From: Muribaculaceae bacterium
GTDB taxonomy: Bacteria; Bacteroidota; Bacteroidia; Bacteroidales; Muribaculaceae
DNA: 64,000 nucleotides
Direction: 5' to 3'
Assembly: GCA_017405965.1 (NCBI GenBank)
Contig: JAFQZK010000037.1
Coordinates: 62,001 to 126,000, forward strand
Shown piece by piece: positions 18,493 through 27,648 of this stretch (positions are counted from its first letter, which is position 1; each line of letters opens with the position of its first letter). Made by a program: the position numbers and the translations under genes. The notes under the pieces were generated by a model that was not told the origin of the DNA, searched no databases, and saw only the letters and a program-made list of their open reading frames with translations.

Positions 18493-19017
18493 ATGAGCCA
18501 GTTGCTGAGTAATGACACCGTAACCCTGCGCGCACTCGAGCCCACCGACCTCGACACGCTTTACCGTTGGGAAAACGACACGGCCCTGTGGTCCGTGAGC
18601 GACACGGCGGCGCCTTATTCCCGCGAAGCCTTGTGGCACTATCTGCAACAATACACAGGCGACATCTATGCCCAGCGGCAGCTGCGCCTGATGATTACCC
18701 TGACCAACGACGGCACCCCCGTGGGCACCGTTGATTTCCTGAATTTTGACCCGCTGAACAATCGCGCCGAATTGGGGCTGTTCATCGCTAACGAATGGCG
18801 AGGCAAGGGACTAGGCCGTCAAGCATTGGAGAGGCTCACAGCCTATGCCCGTGACCATATCGGCCTGCGCCAGCTCTACGTGTTCATCGCGCTTGACAAC
18901 GAGGTGTGTCTCAAGCTGTTTGAAGACTTTGGATACAGCCGCAGCGGCATTCTCAAGTTGTGGGTAAAACGCGGTAACACCTATCGCGATGTAGCGTTAC
19001 TTCAAATGATATTCTGA
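18493..19017 (+). CDS. GNAT-family N-acetyltransferase (RimJ/RimL-like)
   Basis: A 174-residue single-domain GNAT. The acetyl-CoA loop is visible in LFIANEWRGKGLGRQALE near residue 95, followed by GLRQLYVFIALDNEVCLKLFEDFGY, the standard C-terminal half. The start is two bases after the preceding stop, so it is in the same operon. Substrate unknown; related proteins acetylate ribosomal-protein N-termini, polyamines or sugars. Confidence 0.88.
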   Translation: MSQLLSNDTVTLRALEPTDLDTLYRWENDTALWSVSDTAAPYSREALWHYLQQYTGDIYAQRQLRLMITLTNDGTPVGTVDFLNFDPLNNRAELGLFIANEWRGKGLGRQALERLTAYARDHIGLRQLYVFIALDNEVCLKLFEDFGYSRSGILKLWVKRGNTYRDVALLQMIF

Positions 19018-19023
19018 CACGCC

Positions 19024-19992
19024 ATGGCCAGAGACAACAGGTTAGATACGCTCAAGGGATTCTTGATCATACTGGTCATCCTGGGTCACATCATCCAGAC
19101 GATTGACCCCGGAGATTTCATCAATCATGGCGTCATGGGGCTCATCTACATCTTCCACATGCCCCTTTTCATCCTCATCTCAGGATATCTGACCCATCCG
19201 CCCGAGCAAGAGCCGCCACGTGTCATGTGGCGCAGGATACTCGACATCTTTGTCACACTGCTCACCTTCCATGTCATCAGCGTCCTGTGGGTCGTGATTG
19301 ACCATGGTGATTACGTGCGAGCCGCAATAGCATTCCCATTCGGCATCCTGTGGTACTTGCTGAGCCTGATCTACTGGAGAATCATGCTGTACTACTCACC
19401 CCGATGGCTACGCAACAGGCCAGTCATCTATCTCGCCATCGCTCTGCTGGTCTCGGTTCTGGTGGGTTTCACCTGGTGGGGCAACACGCTGTCGATAAAA
19501 CGCGCACTCAACTTCTATCCGTTCTTCCTGCTGGGCTATTTCTACCATCAGGGTTTGCTCAACAAGCGTTGGTGGAGCAATACCAAGCTGCATGCTGCAG
19601 TATCGGTTGTGCTGCTGGCACTCATCTTCTGGCAATTTCCCGAATGCGGCAAAGTGATGAATGGCGCCGATCACTATGACCTGGCCGGAGTTCCCGAGAA
19701 AATCGCCATCCTTGCCTGCTCAATATCCATGTGCCTGTTCTTCGTCAACATCGTCAGGGACGTCAAGTGGCTTCGTGTCATCGGCAAGGAGAGCATGTTT
19801 TATTACCTGTACCACATCTTCCTCGTGTGCATTCCCCTGTATGAGCTCGTCAAGGTGTTTGATTTACCCAGCACCTTCCCCTATATGGTGCTTTATACCG
19901 CAGCCGTCACGTTGACGCTGTTCCTGATGAGCAAAGTGAAGTTCTTCAAGTGGCTCACCCACCCCACAAGGCGACTGCACCAACACCAATGA
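19024..19992 (+). CDS. Acyltransferase family 3 membrane protein
   Basis: A 322-residue polytopic protein with about ten membrane helices. The N-terminus has the family pattern R-x-DTLKGFLIILVILGH, with the Arg/Asp and His expected for acyl transfer, then YIFHMPLFILISGYL. Such proteins (OafA/OatA/WecH group) O-acetylate glycans at the periplasmic face. It is last in the operon beginning with the pantothenate kinase and is followed by a terminator. Confidence 0.85.
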   Translation: MARDNRLDTLKGFLIILVILGHIIQTIDPGDFINHGVMGLIYIFHMPLFILISGYLTHPPEQEPPRVMWRRILDIFVTLLTFHVISVLWVVIDHGDYVRAAIAFPFGILWYLLSLIYWRIMLYYSPRWLRNRPVIYLAIALLVSVLVGFTWWGNTLSIKRALNFYPFFLLGYFYHQGLLNKRWWSNTKLHAAVSVVLLALIFWQFPECGKVMNGADHYDLAGVPEKIAILACSISMCLFFVNIVRDVKWLRVIGKESMFYYLYHIFLVCIPLYELVKVFDLPSTFPYMVLYTAAVTLTLFLMSKVKFFKWLTHPTRRLHQHQ

Positions 19993-19998
19993 AACAGA

Positions 19999-20034
19999 AA
20001 CCGGGACCTCCGCTCAGGAAGCCCCGGTTATTTT
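19999..20034. terminator. Terminator between convergent genes
   Basis: A 7-bp stem AACCGGG/CCCGGTT (19999-20005 with 20023-20029) followed by ATTTTAT on the plus strand. Confidence 0.65.
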
Positions 20035-20054
20035 ATCGTCATTGTCTTACAGAT

Positions 20055-20537
20055 TCACTTGATACTTGCCAACGTCTTGGCATCGGGGTCAATTGCCACG
20101 ATGCGACCCTGGCCGTCGATCAGGAACGAGTGATAGCCCTCATTCAGGCGCCAACTCTTGATGATGGCATCCTGAGCGTCCAACGAGGTACCGAACTGAG
20201 CCGAGCGGTTGAGGTCATCAAGCTTGACAATGCTGTTGAAGACACCAATGCTGCGGTCCAGGTTAACCGAAACATGCACATAGCCTGAATTGTCCTGACG
20301 CGAGAGGCGGTCGTAGCGCATATTGTCCAATCGGGACTGGGCATCGGCCGAGGTCCAGAAGGTGAGCAGCACATTCTCGCCACGGTGTTGGAGAAGCGGT
20401 GACAGACCATTGTTGTTGTCCAGTACCAGGGCAGGAGCCTTGTAACCGATGCGGCCATCGGCAGGCGTGGAATAATAAGCCGATGTGAGCAACATCAGCA
20501 ACCCTGAAACGGCAATCGTCAATAACGTCTTGTTCAT
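20055..20537 (-). CDS. Secreted thioredoxin-fold (TlpA-like) protein without CxxC
   Basis: A 160-residue protein with an N-terminal hydrophobic export segment (residues 5-20). The rest fits a TlpA/peroxiredoxin-like fold: GYKAPALVLDN, NVLLTFWTSADAQSR, and the cis-Pro region replaced by HSFLIDGQGRIVA. Where redox members have WCxxC, this has WTSADA, so both catalytic cysteines are missing and it cannot be a classic thiol oxidoreductase. A binding or structural role is likely; function unknown. It has its own promoter and an unusually structured leader. Confidence 0.75.
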   Translation of the reverse strand: MNKTLLTIAVSGLLMLLTSAYYSTPADGRIGYKAPALVLDNNNGLSPLLQHRGENVLLTFWTSADAQSRLDNMRYDRLSRQDNSGYVHVSVNLDRSIGVFNSIVKLDDLNRSAQFGTSLDAQDAIIKSWRLNEGYHSFLIDGQGRIVAIDPDAKTLASIK

Positions 20538-20575
20538 TAATTCAATGTTTTGTTCTACAATAACGAGGGTTTATT

Positions 20576-20639
20576 GGCCTGACATGTCACATGAGGCCCC
20601 CCGCGCCGATTCTCGGCAACCCCATTCCAACCCTTGCCG
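20576..20639 (-). promoter_or_regulatory. Structured 5' leader of the thioredoxin-fold gene
   Basis: Two hairpins lie between the promoter and the ATG on the minus strand: CGGCAA/TTGCCG (20639-20634 with 20619-20614) and GGCCTCATG/CATG-GA-like GGCC partner at 20598-20576. They fill a leader of about 113 nt. No known riboswitch consensus was recognised. Confidence 0.4.
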
Positions 20640-20655
20640 ATTTGAATAGGGTCTG

Positions 20656-20684
20656 CAAAAGTAATCAAAAAAAGTTATTAACAA
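20656..20684 (-). promoter_or_regulatory. Promoter of the thioredoxin-fold gene
   Basis: On the minus strand TTG (20684-20682), an 18-base spacer and TACTTTTG (20663-20656) form a good -33/-7 pair. The 394-base interval 20538-20931 holds this promoter, the leader above and the divergent promoter at 20895; nothing else was seen. Confidence 0.7.
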
Positions 20685-20894
20685 GAGTTTTTAGCAGTTT
20701 TTTGTGCTTTTTTACAATAATTTTTAGAAAACGCCTAAAGGCCCATTCAGGAATTAAATCATTATACATCAGAGGATTAGACTTCATATGACCTAAAAAA
20801 CACAAATGAGGGAAATGTGCACCTGCGGCTCGTCAAAAAACAATAAAGGAGGGAATATTTCGGACTATTTTCCGCGTAATCACAAAATTATGAC

Positions 20895-20902
20895 TAACTT
20901 TG
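20895..20902 (+). promoter_or_regulatory. -7 box for the lipoprotein gene
   Basis: TAACTTTG lies 29 bases before the ATG at 20932. Confidence 0.6.
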
Positions 20903-20931
20903 TACGATTTTAAAAGACTTATACACAGACA

Positions 20932-21396
20932 ATGAAAAGCGTGTTCAGAATTACACTTTTGATGACTCTCATGATACTTGCTTCGGGAGCATTCACATCA
21001 TGTGAATTTGACACTAGTCCCGAGTATGATCATCCCCTTTACGTCACCTATACCATCTCGGCCGGGACTCTCGAATACGTTGGCCCCGAGCAACTCATTG
21101 TTGACATCAATGCATGGATCAAGGCCAATCAAATCGTGTATGATAAACAGGTAAACTACTCCACCGGCGATGCTTCAGAATTCGCCAAGACCGATGCCGA
21201 GGCCATCACGCAATACGACTCCTTCAGTCCTAAATTCAGGGCCCATCTCGAGGAAGTAAAGGGCAAGCTGGCCGCCGGCACCTACGGAGAACTGGAGCAA
21301 CCGATTAAGGCCATCTTCTACGTCAGTGCTTCCCGTACCCAAGGCAAGGAAGGCCATCTGAGGTATGACCAGATCACATTTAACTATCCCGAGTAA
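20932..21396 (+). CDS. Hypothetical lipoprotein
   Basis: A 154-residue protein with a hydrophobic signal and a lipobox-like end at FTSC (Cys near residue 25), so probably lipid-anchored. The mature part (YDHPLYVTYTISAGTLEYVG, INAWIKANQIVYDKQVNYSTG) has no domain I recognise. It is followed after 21 bases by a DUF695-like gene, so the two are likely cotranscribed. Confidence 0.7.
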   Translation: MKSVFRITLLMTLMILASGAFTSCEFDTSPEYDHPLYVTYTISAGTLEYVGPEQLIVDINAWIKANQIVYDKQVNYSTGDASEFAKTDAEAITQYDSFSPKFRAHLEEVKGKLAAGTYGELEQPIKAIFYVSASRTQGKEGHLRYDQITFNYPE

Positions 21397-21417
21397 ACTC
21401 ATCAACAGCACCACATC

Positions 21418-21867
21418 ATGGCAAAGTTGAAAATCAGCGATGACTGGTGGACCGCTCCCGCCGAGGGCGAGAACGGCAACCTCATCCTTGTCACCGGAAG
21501 GCGTGCGATGAACAACGTCATCGAGACAGGGCTTTACCGCTACCGCGTAGAGGTGACATGGCCCTACGAGGGTGACGACAAGGGCCTGCCCGTGTATGCC
21601 GACAGCAAGGTGATGGAAGAGGTCACCGATGCCCTGAACGAGAGTTTTGACCGCGATCCGGTGGCCGTGATGACGGGCATCTATACCGGTGACGGGCAGC
21701 GCAACTGGGTGTTCTATACCCGCTCACTGCACATCTTCCAGCGCAAGTTCAACGAGGTGATGGCGCCCTTCCCCGCCCTGCCCTTACAATTTGAGGCCGA
21801 AGAAGACCCCGACTGGCAGGAATACCGCGAAATGAGCCTCTGCGAGGTCGCCGACAGCGAGGATTGA
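21418..21867 (+). CDS. DUF695-like cytoplasmic protein
   Basis: A 149-residue soluble protein with no signal. It resembles the DUF695 family: DDWWTAPAEGENGNLILVTGR at the start, TGLYRYRVEVTWPYEG, VAVMTGIYTGDGQRNWVFYT, and an acidic C-terminus (FEAEEDPDWQEYREM). The role of the family is not known. The assignment is from pattern memory and should be treated as probable. Confidence 0.7.
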   Translation: MAKLKISDDWWTAPAEGENGNLILVTGRRAMNNVIETGLYRYRVEVTWPYEGDDKGLPVYADSKVMEEVTDALNESFDRDPVAVMTGIYTGDGQRNWVFYTRSLHIFQRKFNEVMAPFPALPLQFEAEEDPDWQEYREMSLCEVADSED

Positions 21868-21954
21868 TGCGTGCTGCAATGCAAGCCACAGGCTTGCAAC
21901 ACATCGACGTCACACACAAACGCTTACAATTGACAACAACTACCATAATGACAG

Positions 21955-21992
21955 CAACCGGTTCATGATCACAAGGATCCATGAATCGGTTG
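21955..21992. terminator. Hairpin between convergent genes
   Basis: A 13-bp stem with one G-T pair (21955-21967 with 21980-21992) between the DUF695-like gene and fabG. The T tract is poor on both sides, so termination here is only probable. Confidence 0.5.
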
Positions 21993-22027
21993 TGGTATCT
22001 ATTGGTGTAAGACAGCGTCTGCCTTGA

Positions 22028-22774
22028 TTACATGTTCATGCCGCCGTCGACCTGGATGACCTGGCCGGTGACGTAGCTCGACATATCGCTGGCGAGGAAG
22101 GTGGCCACGTTGGCGATATCCTCGACAGTGCCGCCGCGGCGCAGGGGGATGCGCTGGCACCATTCCTTGCGCACCTCGTCGCTGAGGGCCTGAGTCATGG
22201 CCGTGTCGATGAAGCCGGGAGCGATGGCATTGGCACGGATGCCGCGGCTACCCATCTCCTGGGCGATGCTCTTGGCCAGAGCGATGAGGCCAGCCTTAGA
22301 GGCGGCGTAGTTGGCCTGACCGGCGTTTCCATGAACACCTACCACCGATGCCATGTTGATGATGGAACCGGCACGCTGGCGCATCATGATGGGCACCAGG
22401 GCATGGATGAAGTTGAACGCACTCTTGAGGTTAACGGCGATAACGGCGTCCCACTGTTGCTCGGTCATGCGCAGCATGATACCGTCCTTGGTGATACCGG
22501 CGTTGTTGACCAGGATGTCGATGTGGCCGAAGTCCTCGTGAATCTGCTTCACCACAGCCTCGGTCTCCTCGAAGTTGGCAGCGTTGCTGGCATAACCCTT
22601 GGCCTTAACGCCCAGGGCTGCGATTTCCTGCTCGGTCTGCTTGCCGCTGTCGTCAATGACGAGGTCGGTGAATGCGATGTCGGCACCCTCGGCAGCAAAC
22701 TTCAGCGCGATAGCCTTGCCAATACCCCTGGCTGCTCCAGTAATGAGCGCCACTTTTCCTTCTAACATTTTCAT
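22028..22774 (-). CDS. fabG: 3-oxoacyl-ACP reductase
   Basis: A 248-residue SDR enzyme starting MKMLEGKVALITG; an earlier in-frame ATG at 22786 is less like the family. Seen: the NADP site GAARGIGKAIA, NNAGI, and the catalytic S-x12-YxxxK in MASVVGVHGNAGQANYAASK, and the C-terminal SYVTGQVIQVDGGMNM typical of FabG. It reduces 3-oxoacyl-ACP in fatty acid synthesis. It is a lone gene here, distinct from the SDR gene inside the polysaccharide locus at 47.7 kb. Confidence 0.93.
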   Translation of the reverse strand: MKMLEGKVALITGAARGIGKAIALKFAAEGADIAFTDLVIDDSGKQTEQEIAALGVKAKGYASNAANFEETEAVVKQIHEDFGHIDILVNNAGITKDGIMLRMTEQQWDAVIAVNLKSAFNFIHALVPIMMRQRAGSIINMASVVGVHGNAGQANYAASKAGLIALAKSIAQEMGSRGIRANAIAPGFIDTAMTQALSDEVRKEWCQRIPLRRGGTVEDIANVATFLASDMSSYVTGQVIQVDGGMNM

Positions 22775-22823
22775 TTGTCTTTTCAATTATAATGGTTATT
22801 AATGTTGTTTCATTCAAACAAAT

Positions 22824-22849
22824 GCACGGCTTCTCGAAAAAAGCCGTGC
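22824..22849 (-). terminator. Hairpin overlapping the fabG promoter
   Basis: A 9-bp stem GCACGGCTT/AAGCCGTGC with a T-rich loop, followed on the minus strand by ATTTGTTTG. It starts at the last base of the -7 box, so it is either the terminator of the upstream BspA-like gene or a 5' stem-loop on the fabG mRNA. Confidence 0.5.
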
Positions 22850-22856
22850 AAAGATA
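22849..22856 (-). promoter_or_regulatory. -7 box for fabG
   Basis: TATCTTTG on the minus strand, about 75 bases before the fabG ATG. Confidence 0.55.
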
Positions 22857-22896
22857 GTGTAAGTCGGGCGGAGAACAAAAAGAATTCTTTCTTTTT

Positions 22897-25239
22897 TTAT
22901 CTAGTGGCACTGAGCACTAAGCTGATCAGTGCAGTCACATCGCTGATATTGACAACGCCGTCATTATTTACGTCAGCACCCGACATATTGATGCCTGTCG
23001 GATTTTCGGTCATCACATAATTGATCAAGGCAGTCACGTCGCTGATGTTTCTCACACCATCAGAGTTCACGTCACCAGGCAGGACCTTGGGCCTGATTTG
23101 GATATTGTCCAAGGCGAAGTAGTCGCCCACGCCATTGTCGCTGACATCCTTGTGATAGTACCAGCGTATTTGGTAGGTGACATTGGGCTGCAGTTCATAA
23201 GTGAAGGTCTCCCAATCGTTGTCACGGGCGCCGTAACGGAATACCGAAGTGCCGTTCACCATAAACACGCATTCATCATAGGTTGTGTTTGGATTGTCCG
23301 GTGCACTTTCACCCCAGGCCTTGAAATCAAACGACAAGATGGACGGTACAGAGACTTTGACCGTGGTCGACAGTGTAGATGAGCTATTATGCACGCCTGC
23401 ATTGCCTGACTTGGCAAAGAGTCTCTCGCCATCGTTCCACACGATCCAGGAATAGTCGCTTTCTATAAAGTGGATGTTACCACCAGGCACATTCAAGGCT
23501 TCGTCCAGCGTGTGCATACCCACAATATTGTAGAAATTCCGCCATCCCACAGCGGCCTGATAGGCAGGAAGTGACATAACCGCGGCATATAACGTGGCCT
23601 GATTATAGGTATCATTAGAGAATACATCTACATCGATCACAGGCGGAATGAGCGGATAACTGATTATTCTATTGAGATTGTTACAACGGTAAAACCCATA
23701 TTTTTCAATCTGCTCTACACCAGCTCCCAAGAAAAGATTCTGGAGACTACTACAGCCATAGAAAGCACCATACCCGATGGATTTCACTGTATTGGGTATC
23801 AAAAACGACTGCAGGCTTGTGCATTCACGGAAAGCCAGTCTACCGATACTGGTCACACCTTCCGAGAAATTGATGGTTTCCAATTTGTCACAGAAGCCAG
23901 CAGCATGGGGTTCGATGCTCTGGATGCTACTGGGCAACGAGAGTTCCTTCATGTCCCACTCATAGAATGCAAAACATCCAACCCGATTGACGGTATACTC
24001 TACCCCATCGTAGGTAACAGTGCGCGGAACGTTTATAACCTCCTGCTTGGAATAGGCGCTGTACAATCTTGTAGTATCGACAGACATGGCATAAGCCGAC
24101 ACCTCCACGGTATTTACATAGGAGTTGATTCCATAATATACACCGTCAATGATGAAGTCATAGCCATAAAACAGATGATTCTGGCTGAAGTTCTTCCAAT
24201 AGTTCGCAGACGTGTATCTACCATAGGCCATGCGCGGTATCCACAGGTTGACATTATCAAGCGTTTCCTGGGCAAAAGTGTTTGACGCGATTGAGGGAGG
24301 CATCATCGCGTGACAGTTAATGATATTAAGCGTGTTCTCGGTACCCACAAAAGCGAGTCCGCCGATAGAGGAAACCTTATTTCCCAACTCAATGGAAAAG
24401 ATATTGGACATATAGAAAGCATAGGTTCCGATGGAGGTCACTGTATTGGGCAATGTGACGAACAAATACCTATCGGCATCGTGACATTCCCTGAATGCCG
24501 ATTCGCCAATTCCGGTCACGGTATAGGTCACGCCATGATAGGTCACGGTTTCAGGAATAACCACATTGCCATAGTAGCTGCAATAAGTCGGCGAATCCCT
24601 GTAGGTCACGCTAACGTTATTGCCGCTTGTTACCATGTAATAGATGCCGTCAACAACAAACTTATTGATTTCCTGAATGTTGGAGAACTGTGACCAGGCA
24701 GAGGTGCTCTGGTAACTGGTTTTGCTGCCCAGAGGAACCTTCAGCGTGGCGTTGGCATAGGTGCTCGCATCAAAGTTGTTTGCATTGAACGAATGAGGAT
24801 TAGGATTCATGCATGTGATGCTGGTCAGGCTAGTGCAGCCGACAAAGACATTGTTATAAATGGATACCATCGTGCTGGGCAGGGTGATGCTGGACAACGA
24901 GGTGCAGCCGGCAAAACTCTCGTTCAACATCATCGTGACACCCTCAGGGATCGTGACCGCCGTGAGCCCTGTACAATTCTTGAACGCCTGGTAGCCAATA
25001 CCCGTTACAGGGTAATAAACGCCATTGTATTGAACGCTGTCGGGGATGTTGACAACACCCGAATAGGTGTTGAACGACCCGTTGTTCTGTACAGAGAGAA
25101 CACCGCTACCGTCGGAGTAAGTCGTCAACTGATAGTAAATGCCGTCTTTCGAGAATTTTTCTGTTGCCGCGCTAGCAGCCAATGCGCATGTCAGAAACGC
25201 CAGCAGAGCAATGGCCCTAAAAAGTAATCCTCTCTTCAT
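22897..25239 (-). CDS. Secreted BspA-like leucine-rich repeat protein with dockerin-like C-terminus
   Basis: A 780-residue protein with a signal peptide ending near ALAASA. It carries several blocks of LRR_5/BspA-type repeats, for example FKNCTGLTAVTIPEGVT, CTSLSSITLPSTM and LEIINFSEG-like units, separated by IDGIYYMV/IDGVYYGI segments, down to about residue 560. A beta-sandwich-like region ending DNIQIRPK (about 620-715) follows, then two calcium-loop repeats GDVNSDGVRNISDVTALINYV and GADVNNDGVVNISDVTALI of dockerin type I. BspA-like proteins bind host or bacterial surfaces. No sorting signal was seen. Confidence 0.88.
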   Translation of the reverse strand: MKRGLLFRAIALLAFLTCALAASAATEKFSKDGIYYQLTTYSDGSGVLSVQNNGSFNTYSGVVNIPDSVQYNGVYYPVTGIGYQAFKNCTGLTAVTIPEGVTMMLNESFAGCTSLSSITLPSTMVSIYNNVFVGCTSLTSITCMNPNPHSFNANNFDASTYANATLKVPLGSKTSYQSTSAWSQFSNIQEINKFVVDGIYYMVTSGNNVSVTYRDSPTYCSYYGNVVIPETVTYHGVTYTVTGIGESAFRECHDADRYLFVTLPNTVTSIGTYAFYMSNIFSIELGNKVSSIGGLAFVGTENTLNIINCHAMMPPSIASNTFAQETLDNVNLWIPRMAYGRYTSANYWKNFSQNHLFYGYDFIIDGVYYGINSYVNTVEVSAYAMSVDTTRLYSAYSKQEVINVPRTVTYDGVEYTVNRVGCFAFYEWDMKELSLPSSIQSIEPHAAGFCDKLETINFSEGVTSIGRLAFRECTSLQSFLIPNTVKSIGYGAFYGCSSLQNLFLGAGVEQIEKYGFYRCNNLNRIISYPLIPPVIDVDVFSNDTYNQATLYAAVMSLPAYQAAVGWRNFYNIVGMHTLDEALNVPGGNIHFIESDYSWIVWNDGERLFAKSGNAGVHNSSSTLSTTVKVSVPSILSFDFKAWGESAPDNPNTTYDECVFMVNGTSVFRYGARDNDWETFTYELQPNVTYQIRWYYHKDVSDNGVGDYFALDNIQIRPKVLPGDVNSDGVRNISDVTALINYVMTENPTGINMSGADVNNDGVVNISDVTALISLVLSATR

Positions 25240-25353
25240 AATCCATAGATTTTAATGAGTTATCAATTCTTGTTTGTCGCAAAAATACAAAATATTACTG
25301 AAAAACGAAAGAAAATTGAGAAAAAACGACAATAATCATGCGAGCAAATTCAC

Positions 25354-25390
25354 AGGTTAAAGGTTAGAGGTTAAAGATTAAAGGTTAAAG
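25354..25390. repeat. Short AGGTTAA tandem motif in the glyA downstream region
   Basis: About five imperfect copies of a 7-9 base unit (AGGTTAA, AGGTTAG, AGATTAA) in a row. It lies in the 305-base gene-free interval 25240-25544, which otherwise shows only weak inverted repeats. Confidence 0.6.
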
Positions 25391-25544
25391 AGGCATCCGC
25401 ACTCAGCCAAGAGACGGAGTGCGGATGCAACTAAGCTAAAATATCTTTGCGCCTTAGCGGCTTAGCGTGAGGTTTCCCGTCGTAAAGGGGCGGCCACGCC
25501 AAGGCGAGGCCCTACCTCGCTAAACTGCGAGCGCTGTGAGCATT

Positions 25545-26825
25545 TTACCAGGCGAACATGGGATAGTCCTTCATCATGTCGTTGACCTTGCCACGAACGG
25601 CGGCGATAACGGCCTCGTCCTCGGGAGCGCGGAGCACGGTGTCGATGAGCTCGACGATGTCGCCCATCTTGTCCTCCTTGAGGCCACGGGTGGTGATGGC
25701 GGGAGTACCCAGACGCAGACCGCTGGTCTGGAAGGCACTGCGGTCGTCGAAGGGAACCATGTTCTTGTTGACGGTGATGTCGGCAGCAACGAGGGCAGCC
25801 TCGGCAACCTTACCGGTCAACTCGGGATACTTGGTGCGCAGGTCAACCAGCATGCAGTGGTTGTCGGTACCGCCCGAGCAGATCTTGTACCCCTTGTCGA
25901 TGAGGGCCTGAGCCATAGCGGCGGCGTTGGTGCGAACCTGGATGGCATAGTCCTTGAACGAAGGCTGCAGAATCTCACCGAAGGCGACAGCCTTAGCGGC
26001 AATCACGTGCTCGAGGGGACCGCCTTGAACACCGGGGAAGACGGCGCTGTCGAGCAGCGACGACATCTTGCGGATGACACCCTTCTTGGTGGTCTTGCCC
26101 CAGGGGTTGTCGAAGTCCTTACCCAGCAGGATGATACCGCCACGGGGACCACGCAGGGTCTTGTGGGTGGTGCTGGTAACGATGTGGGCATACTTCAAGG
26201 GGTTGTTCAGCAGACCTGCTGCGATGAGGCCGGCGGGGTGTGCCATGTCGATCATGAGCAGTGCGCCCACGCTGTCGGCGATCTTGCGCATGCGCTCGTA
26301 GTCCCACTCGCGGCTGTAGGCGCTGGCGCCACCGACGATCAGCTTGGGACGCTCGCGCTGTGCCACCTCTTCCATCTGGTCATAGTCCACCAGGTTGGTG
26401 TCGGGGGTAACGTTATATTCACAAGCCTGGAACATCAGACCCGAGAAGTTAACGGGGCTACCGTGTGAGAGGTGACCACCATGAGCCAGGTTCAGACCCA
26501 TGAACTTGTCGCCGGGCTTGAGGCAAGCCATGAAGACTGCCATGTTGGCCTGTGCACCCGAGTGGGGCTGCACGTTGACGTAGTCGGCATCAAAGATCTG
26601 TTTCAGGCGCTCGATGGCTACGTTCTCGCTCTCGTCAACGCACTGGCAACCGCCATAGTAGCGGTGGCCGGGATAACCCTCGGCATACTTGTTGGTCAGG
26701 CAGCTGCCCATGGCCTGCATTACCTGATCGCTCACGAAGTTCTCACTGGCGATGAGCTCAATGCCGTGTTGCTGACGCTGATGTTCACGCTCGATGATGT
26801 CAAAAATCACTTTGTCTCGTTCCAT
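25545..26825 (-). CDS. glyA: Serine hydroxymethyltransferase
   Basis: A 426-residue PLP enzyme. Diagnostic: [54 protein letters not shown], and the PLP-lysine block [15 protein letters not shown] near residue 225. It transfers the serine hydroxymethyl group to tetrahydrofolate, feeding the one-carbon pool used by FolD. Normal length and start. Confidence 0.98.
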   Translation of the reverse strand: MERDKVIFDIIEREHQRQQHGIELIASENFVSDQVMQAMGSCLTNKYAEGYPGHRYYGGCQCVDESENVAIERLKQIFDADYVNVQPHSGAQANMAVFMACLKPGDKFMGLNLAHGGHLSHGSPVNFSGLMFQACEYNVTPDTNLVDYDQMEEVAQRERPKLIVGGASAYSREWDYERMRKIADSVGALLMIDMAHPAGLIAAGLLNNPLKYAHIVTSTTHKTLRGPRGGIILLGKDFDNPWGKTTKKGVIRKMSSLLDSAVFPGVQGGPLEHVIAAKAVAFGEILQPSFKDYAIQVRTNAAAMAQALIDKGYKICSGGTDNHCMLVDLRTKYPELTGKVAEAALVAADITVNKNMVPFDDRSAFQTSGLRLGTPAITTRGLKEDKMGDIVELIDTVLRAPEDEAVIAAVRGKVNDMMKDYPMFAW

Positions 26826-26891
26826 TGATTTTTAGTTTTAGTTTTTTTGTTGAGAAGCAAAATCTTGCGTCTCGGTTTGTTAGTATTAAAG

Positions 26892-27470
26892 TTATTTAGT
26901 CGTTTTCGGTTTCTTGCGGACTGTCCAGCCAAAGTGCCCCAGTTCCTCGCCCATCGCATAGTAATGGCCGTGGCAATAGGTAATCAGGTCGGCGGCCTTG
27001 AGGTCGAGGGCTCCGGTCTCGGGGTCGATGAAGCGGACATCGGCGATGACGTTCATCACCTCGGCGATGAACATGTCATGGGTGCCCAGTCGCATGATAT
27101 CCCTCACCCGGCACTCGATGCTCACGGGAGCCTCCTGGATGTAGGGAGCAGCGACCGTTTCACCCTTGACGGGCGTCAGCCCCATTTCGCGCCACTTGTC
27201 GTAGTCGCGTCCCGAACGCACGCCGCACCAGTCGGTGGCACGGGCCAGGTCGCGGTTGGTCAAGTTGAGCGTGAACGCCATGTTGCGCTCCACGATGCCG
27301 TGGCTGTGGCGCTCGGGCCTGATAGACACATAACACAAAGCCGGGTCACTGCAGATGGTACCCGTCCACGCCGCCGTGAACACGTTATATTCCTCGGGCG
27401 ACGCCCCGCAACTGACCAGCAGTGCGGGCAGCGGGTATATCATGGTGCCTGGTCTCCAGTTCTGTTTCAT
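26892..27470 (-). CDS. Flavin reductase family / FMN-binding split-barrel protein
   Basis: About 192 residues from MKQNWRPGTMIYPLPALLVSCG; an in-frame ATG six codons upstream is less family-like. The pattern NVFTAAWTGTICSDPALCYVSIRPERHSH and FTLNLTNRDLARATDWCGVRSGRD is typical of flavoredoxin-type proteins that bind FMN in a split barrel. It probably reduces flavins or transfers electrons in the cytoplasm; the partner is unknown. It lies just upstream of glyA on the same strand (67 bases). Confidence 0.85.
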   Translation of the reverse strand: MKQNWRPGTMIYPLPALLVSCGASPEEYNVFTAAWTGTICSDPALCYVSIRPERHSHGIVERNMAFTLNLTNRDLARATDWCGVRSGRDYDKWREMGLTPVKGETVAAPYIQEAPVSIECRVRDIMRLGTHDMFIAEVMNVIADVRFIDPETGALDLKAADLITYCHGHYYAMGEELGHFGWTVRKKPKTTK

Positions 27471-27584
27471 ATCACAGTCACAATTCAAGGTGCAAAAATA
27501 GGCATTTTTTCCTTAACGCAGGCGCTTTTAGTGAAAATTTTCGGCACTTTCCCGGTTGTTAATAACTTTCCCTTATCGGGTGCT

Positions 27585-27613
27585 TGGCGGGACGGCGAAA
27601 AAGTTTATCTTTG
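27585..27613 (+). promoter_or_regulatory. Promoter of the first deoxynucleoside kinase gene
   Basis: TTG at 27585-27587, an 18-base spacer and TATCTTTG at 27606-27613, 35 bases before the GTG start. Confidence 0.7.
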
Positions 27614-27648
27614 TGGATTGTAAAACAACCTATCATTATTGACCCACC

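Noticed and set aside
20614-20639. CGGCAACC sequence as a SAM-I riboswitch.
   Set aside because: It is on the opposite strand to the leader, and other SAM-I conserved parts are missing; the downstream gene is not a methionine gene.
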